Shown here: positions 15,463 through 17,764 of the stretch, in pieces
Layout of the letters: every line of letters begins with the position of its first letter
Position numbering within the stretch: position 1 is the stretch's first letter
Origin: AA29 sp041481445
Lineage (GTDB): Bacteria > Acidobacteriota > Vicinamibacteria > Fen-336
DNA: 17,764 nucleotides
Direction: 5' to 3'
NCBI GenBank assembly: GCA_041481445.1
Contig: JBGPBV010000139.1
Coordinates: 1-17,764 of the forward strand
Notes under the pieces: generated by a model
The model's database searches: none
What the model saw: only the letters and a program-made list of their open reading frames with translations
Told to the model about the DNA's origin: nothing
Position numbers and translations under genes: made by a program

Positions 15463-16252
15463 GCTGCCCGAGGTCGAGAGCCAGCGCCAAAGGCTCCAGC
15501 GCTGGCTGAAGGGCCGCCGCCTCTCCGCCGTCCACGCGCTCGAGGACAGGCTCGTCTACGCGGGACGGAGCGCGCGCTCCGTCGCCCTCGCGCTGCGCGG
15601 CCGCCGCGTCGATGCGGTGCGGCGGCGCGGCAAGCACCTCTGGCTCGAGCTCGACCGGCGGCCCTGGCCGGCGTTCCACTTCGGCATGACCGGGTGGTTC
15701 TCGTACTACCGCCGGGAGTCCGAGCGGCCGCGCTTCTGGAAGATCGAGCTGGTGACGGGCGACGGCCGGCGAGTCGCATACACGGATCCGCGGCGCTTCG
15801 GGCGGATCCGGTTGCAGGACGATCCCCCGCGCGAGCCGCCGATCGCGCTCCTCGGCTTCGATCCATTCGAAGGGCTGCCGCCCGCGCGCGACCTCGCCGC
15901 CCACCTCGCGCGGCGCAAGGCGCCCCTCAAGGCCGTCCTGCTCGACCAGGCGCTGTTCGCGGGGGTCGGGAACTGGGTGGCGGACGAGGTGCTGTACCAG
16001 GCGGGCCTCAGCCCGCGCCGGCCGGCTTCCTCGCTGACCGCGGCCGAGGTGCGCCGGCTGCGCGAGCGCCTGCACGGCGTGATCGCGCGCGCGGTTTCGG
16101 TGGGCGCGGACAGCGACCGTTTCCCCCGGACCTGGCTCTTCCACACGCGGTGGGGGCGGCGCGTCGGCGCCGTGACCGCCCGCGACGAGCCGATCGTGCA
16201 CGAGACGATCGGGGGCCGGACGACGGCCTGGGTCCCGACGCGGCAGCGTTAG
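15455..16252 (+). CDS. Fpg/Nei-family DNA glycosylase lacking the zinc finger cysteines
   Basis: Protein of 265 aa. It should excise oxidised bases and nick the abasic site. Catalytic N-terminus MPELPEVE gives Pro2 as nucleophile and Glu3. Lys60 in RRRGKHLWLEL, HFGMTG (75-80), DPRRFG (111-116) and the H2TH segment FAGVGNWVADEVLYQAG (168-184, Asn173) are all in place. The C-terminal hairpin that normally binds zinc through four Cys is still recognisable (WGRRVGAV...GGRTTAWVPTRQ, 233-264) with conserved Arg255, but it has no cysteine at all. This is a zincless finger, as known for NEIL1 and plant FPG. Whether it prefers 8-oxoG or oxidised pyrimidines is not clear. Its ATG overlaps the HicB-like gene by 8 bp, and its TAG overlaps the opposing beta-barrel gene stop by 4 bp. 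Confidence 0.92.
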   Translation: MPELPEVESQRQRLQRWLKGRRLSAVHALEDRLVYAGRSARSVALALRGRRVDAVRRRGKHLWLELDRRPWPAFHFGMTGWFSYYRRESERPRFWKIELVTGDGRRVAYTDPRRFGRIRLQDDPPREPPIALLGFDPFEGLPPARDLAAHLARRKAPLKAVLLDQALFAGVGNWVADEVLYQAGLSPRRPASSLTAAEVRRLRERLHGVIARAVSVGADSDRFPRTWLFHTRWGRRVGAVTARDEPIVHETIGGRTTAWVPTRQR

Positions 16253-16794
16253 AACTTGAGAGTCAGGCCGCCGGCCGCCCGCCAGTAGTGGAAGCCCCCC
16301 AGATCCAACGGGAGGTTGTTGTCGTTCGAGCTCAGGTTGCGGAAGTAGCGGACGTCGCCGCGCAGGCCGAGGGTACCGCCGAGCCCGACCATCAGCCCCG
16401 CCCCCGCGTTCATGCCGAAGTCGTTGCGGCTGACGTCGAAGAACTCGCCGACACCGGTCACCCGGAATTTCATCAGGCCGACTCCACCGCTGGCGTAGAT
16501 GCGCGCGGTGTTGCCCACTCCGGCCCCCAGGACGAGGTTGCCCATCAGCGTCGTCACGTTGCTGGAGCCGGACGAGCCGCCTCCAAAGAAGTGCGGCGTG
16601 TAGGTCGCTTCGGCCTCGACGCCGAAGATGTTCCCCATGAACCCGATGGCGGCGCCGTAGCTGGCCTGGCCGGAATCGACGTCGCCTCCGAAGGTACCGC
16701 CCACCGAGCCCGTCAATATGGTATCGGCGGCGGCCGGACGCACGGCGGCCACGACGAGGACGCCGAAGAGGATCGAGAGAGGCTTCAATCGCAT
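16249..16794 (-). CDS. outer-membrane beta-barrel protein
   Basis: Protein of 181 aa. A signal peptide (MRLK, hydrophobic core, cleavage near AAA-D at 21-24) is followed by alternating Gly/aromatic strands, such as YGAAIGFMGNIFGVEAEATY, LVLGAGV, IYASGGVGLMKF, GAGLMVGLGGTLGLRGDVRY, and a last strand ending WRAAGGLTLKF. The terminal Phe is the usual outer-membrane insertion signal. The size and pattern fit a small 8-stranded OmpA/OmpW-like porin fold, with a Gly/Ser-rich loop (about 70-82). Substrate and partners are unknown. The ATG at 16794 keeps the signal peptide and has GGAG about 10 nt upstream. It is divergent from the ABC exporter across 79 bp. Confidence 0.88.
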   Translation of the reverse strand: MRLKPLSILFGVLVVAAVRPAAADTILTGSVGGTFGGDVDSGQASYGAAIGFMGNIFGVEAEATYTPHFFGGGSSGSSNVTTLMGNLVLGAGVGNTARIYASGGVGLMKFRVTGVGEFFDVSRNDFGMNAGAGLMVGLGGTLGLRGDVRYFRNLSSNDNNLPLDLGGFHYWRAAGGLTLKF

Positions 16795-16859
16795 GAGAGG
16801 TGGCTCCTGGAAGTTGGCTCGTCGGGATTGGGGAGAAGCAAGAAGGGTGCCCGGCCGGT

Positions 16860-16865
16860 TACGAT
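16860..16865 (+). promoter_or_regulatory. TACGAT, candidate -10 of the ABC exporter gene
   Basis: A TANNNT hexamer 8 nt before the ATG at 16874. No SD and no obvious -35 are present. It matches the spacing seen before the other unit-head genes in this window. Confidence 0.35.
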
Positions 16866-16873
16866 CAAGACGC

Positions 16874-17764
16874 ATGGCTGAGGAAGACGGCTCGTCCAAG
16901 AAACCGAAGGGCACGAAGCGGGAGCGCCTGCGTGCGCTGTGGCCCGACCTCCGCGCGCTGATCGCGCCTCGGCGCGGCCTGCTCGCCCTCGGCCTGGTCC
17001 TCATCGCGGTCAACCGCGTGGCCGGCCTCGTCCTGCCCTCCTGCACACGCTACGTCATCGACGATGTGGTGGGGAAGCGGCGGGTGGACCTCCTCCTGCC
17101 CCTGCTCGGAGTGGTCGTGGGGGCGACCGTCCTCCAGGGCGCGACCTCCTTCGCTCTCACCCAGACCCTGTCCAAGGCCGCCCAGCGCCTGATCACCGAC
17201 CTGCGGCAGCAGGTCCAGGCCCACATCGGACGGTTGCCGGTCGCGTACTACGACGCCAACAAGACGGGCAGCCTCGTGTCCCGCATCATGAGCGACGTCG
17301 AGGGGGTGCGGAACCTGGTCGGCACCGGCCTGGTCGAGTTCATCGGGGGCCTCCTCGCCGCCGCCGTCGCCCTCGTCCTGATGCTGCGCATCAGCCCCGT
17401 CATGACCGCGGTCACGCTGGCGACCTCGCTGACCTTCGCGTTCGTCCTCTTCCGCGCCTTCGGCACCCTGCGCCCGATCTTCCGCGAGCGGGCGAAGATC
17501 CAGGCCGACGTCACCGGCCGCCTCACGGAATCGCTGGGCGGCGTGCGTGTCGTGAAGGGTTACCACGCGGAGGCGCGCGAGGCCTCCGTGTTCGCCGGAG
17601 GCGTCGCCCGCCTGCTCGAGAACGTCCTGAAGACGCTGACCGCGACCTCCGTGCTCAGCCTGGCCTCGACCCTGCTGCTCGGCATCGTGGGGGCGGCCGT
17701 GCTGTACGTGGGCGCGCGCCAGATCCTGGCCGGCTCCCTGACCCTGGGCGGGCTCTTCACCTAC
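16874..17764 (+). CDS. ABC exporter, transmembrane domain (partial, cut by window edge)
   Basis: The open frame from ATG 16874 runs 297 codons to the last base without a stop, so the gene continues beyond the window. The visible part is the type 1 exporter transmembrane domain (ABC_membrane) of MsbA/lipid-A or multidrug-type half-transporters. A charged Lys/Arg-rich cytoplasmic start (1-33) precedes helices beginning LLALGLVLIAV. The coupling-region signatures are RLPVAYYDANKTGSLVSRIM (about 120-139) with DVEGVRNLVGTGLVEF, and later RLTESLGGVRVVKGYHAEARE (about 222-242). The nucleotide-binding domain should follow outside the window. Substrate is not readable. It is divergent from the beta-barrel gene, but no functional link is shown. 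No SD precedes the ATG. Confidence 0.93.
   Translation, partial: MAEEDGSSKKPKGTKRERLRALWPDLRALIAPRRGLLALGLVLIAVNRVAGLVLPSCTRYVIDDVVGKRRVDLLLPLLGVVVGATVLQGATSFALTQTLSKAAQRLITDLRQQVQAHIGRLPVAYYDANKTGSLVSRIMSDVEGVRNLVGTGLVEFIGGLLAAAVALVLMLRISPVMTAVTLATSLTFAFVLFRAFGTLRPIFRERAKIQADVTGRLTESLGGVRVVKGYHAEAREASVFAGGVARLLENVLKTLTATSVLSLASTLLLGIVGAAVLYVGARQILAGSLTLGGLFTY

Overview
The window is a continuous stretch of very GC-rich chromosomal DNA (about 70% GC by eye, with strongly G/C-biased third codon positions). It is densely packed with genes on both strands and shows no phage, transposon, tRNA, rRNA or CRISPR signal. A signal-peptide-bearing outer-membrane-type beta-barrel, two candidate lipoproteins, a VKOR-DsbA fusion and a periplasmic M13 peptidase point to a diderm bacterium. 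The mix (M13 peptidase, NDH-2, PQQ-type sugar dehydrogenase-like protein, stand-alone LigD polymerase) fits an uncultivated high-GC soil lineage such as Acidobacteriota, Rokubacteria/Methylomirabilota or Gemmatimonadota. That assignment is inference, not something the sequence proves.

Layout. (1) 1-166: no supported gene, two strong hairpins. (2) 167-814 (-): small GAF-like/Fis-HTH regulator, divergent from 943-1503 (+), a DUF3105 lipoprotein. (3) 1561-3261 (+): fused double-domain NitT/TauT-type ABC permease with no ATPase or binding protein nearby. (4) 8114 down to 3258 (-): a compact four-gene unit of VKOR-DsbA fusion, PolX-like protein, conserved protein of unknown function and stand-alone LigD-type primase-polymerase. 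The last three are joined by start/stop overlaps (GTGA, TGATG). (5) 8238-13791 (+): NDH-2, M13 peptidase, PspC-domain peptide and glycogen branching enzyme in close series. (6) 15003-13870 (-): sorbosone dehydrogenase-like lipoprotein. (7) 15052-16252 (+): solo HicB-like/HTH protein overlapping a zincless Fpg/Nei glycosylase. (8) 16794-16249 (-): beta-barrel protein. (9) 16874 to the window edge (+): N-terminal half of an ABC exporter.

The strongest lead is the repair trio in (4). The PolX-like protein has lost the aspartates expected in the polymerase active site but keeps every metal ligand of the PHP nuclease domain. The neighbouring LigD polymerase domain looks intact. One reading is that synthesis is supplied by the LigD-type enzyme and end trimming by the PHP domain, with an unknown third protein co-translated between them. 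No Ku or ATP-dependent ligase is visible in the window.

A second lead is architectural. Five genes at the head of transcription units lack a usable Shine-Dalgarno sequence and carry a TANNNT hexamer 5-10 nt before the start codon, suggesting leaderless transcripts. Genes inside the putative operons instead use SD sequences or start/stop overlaps.
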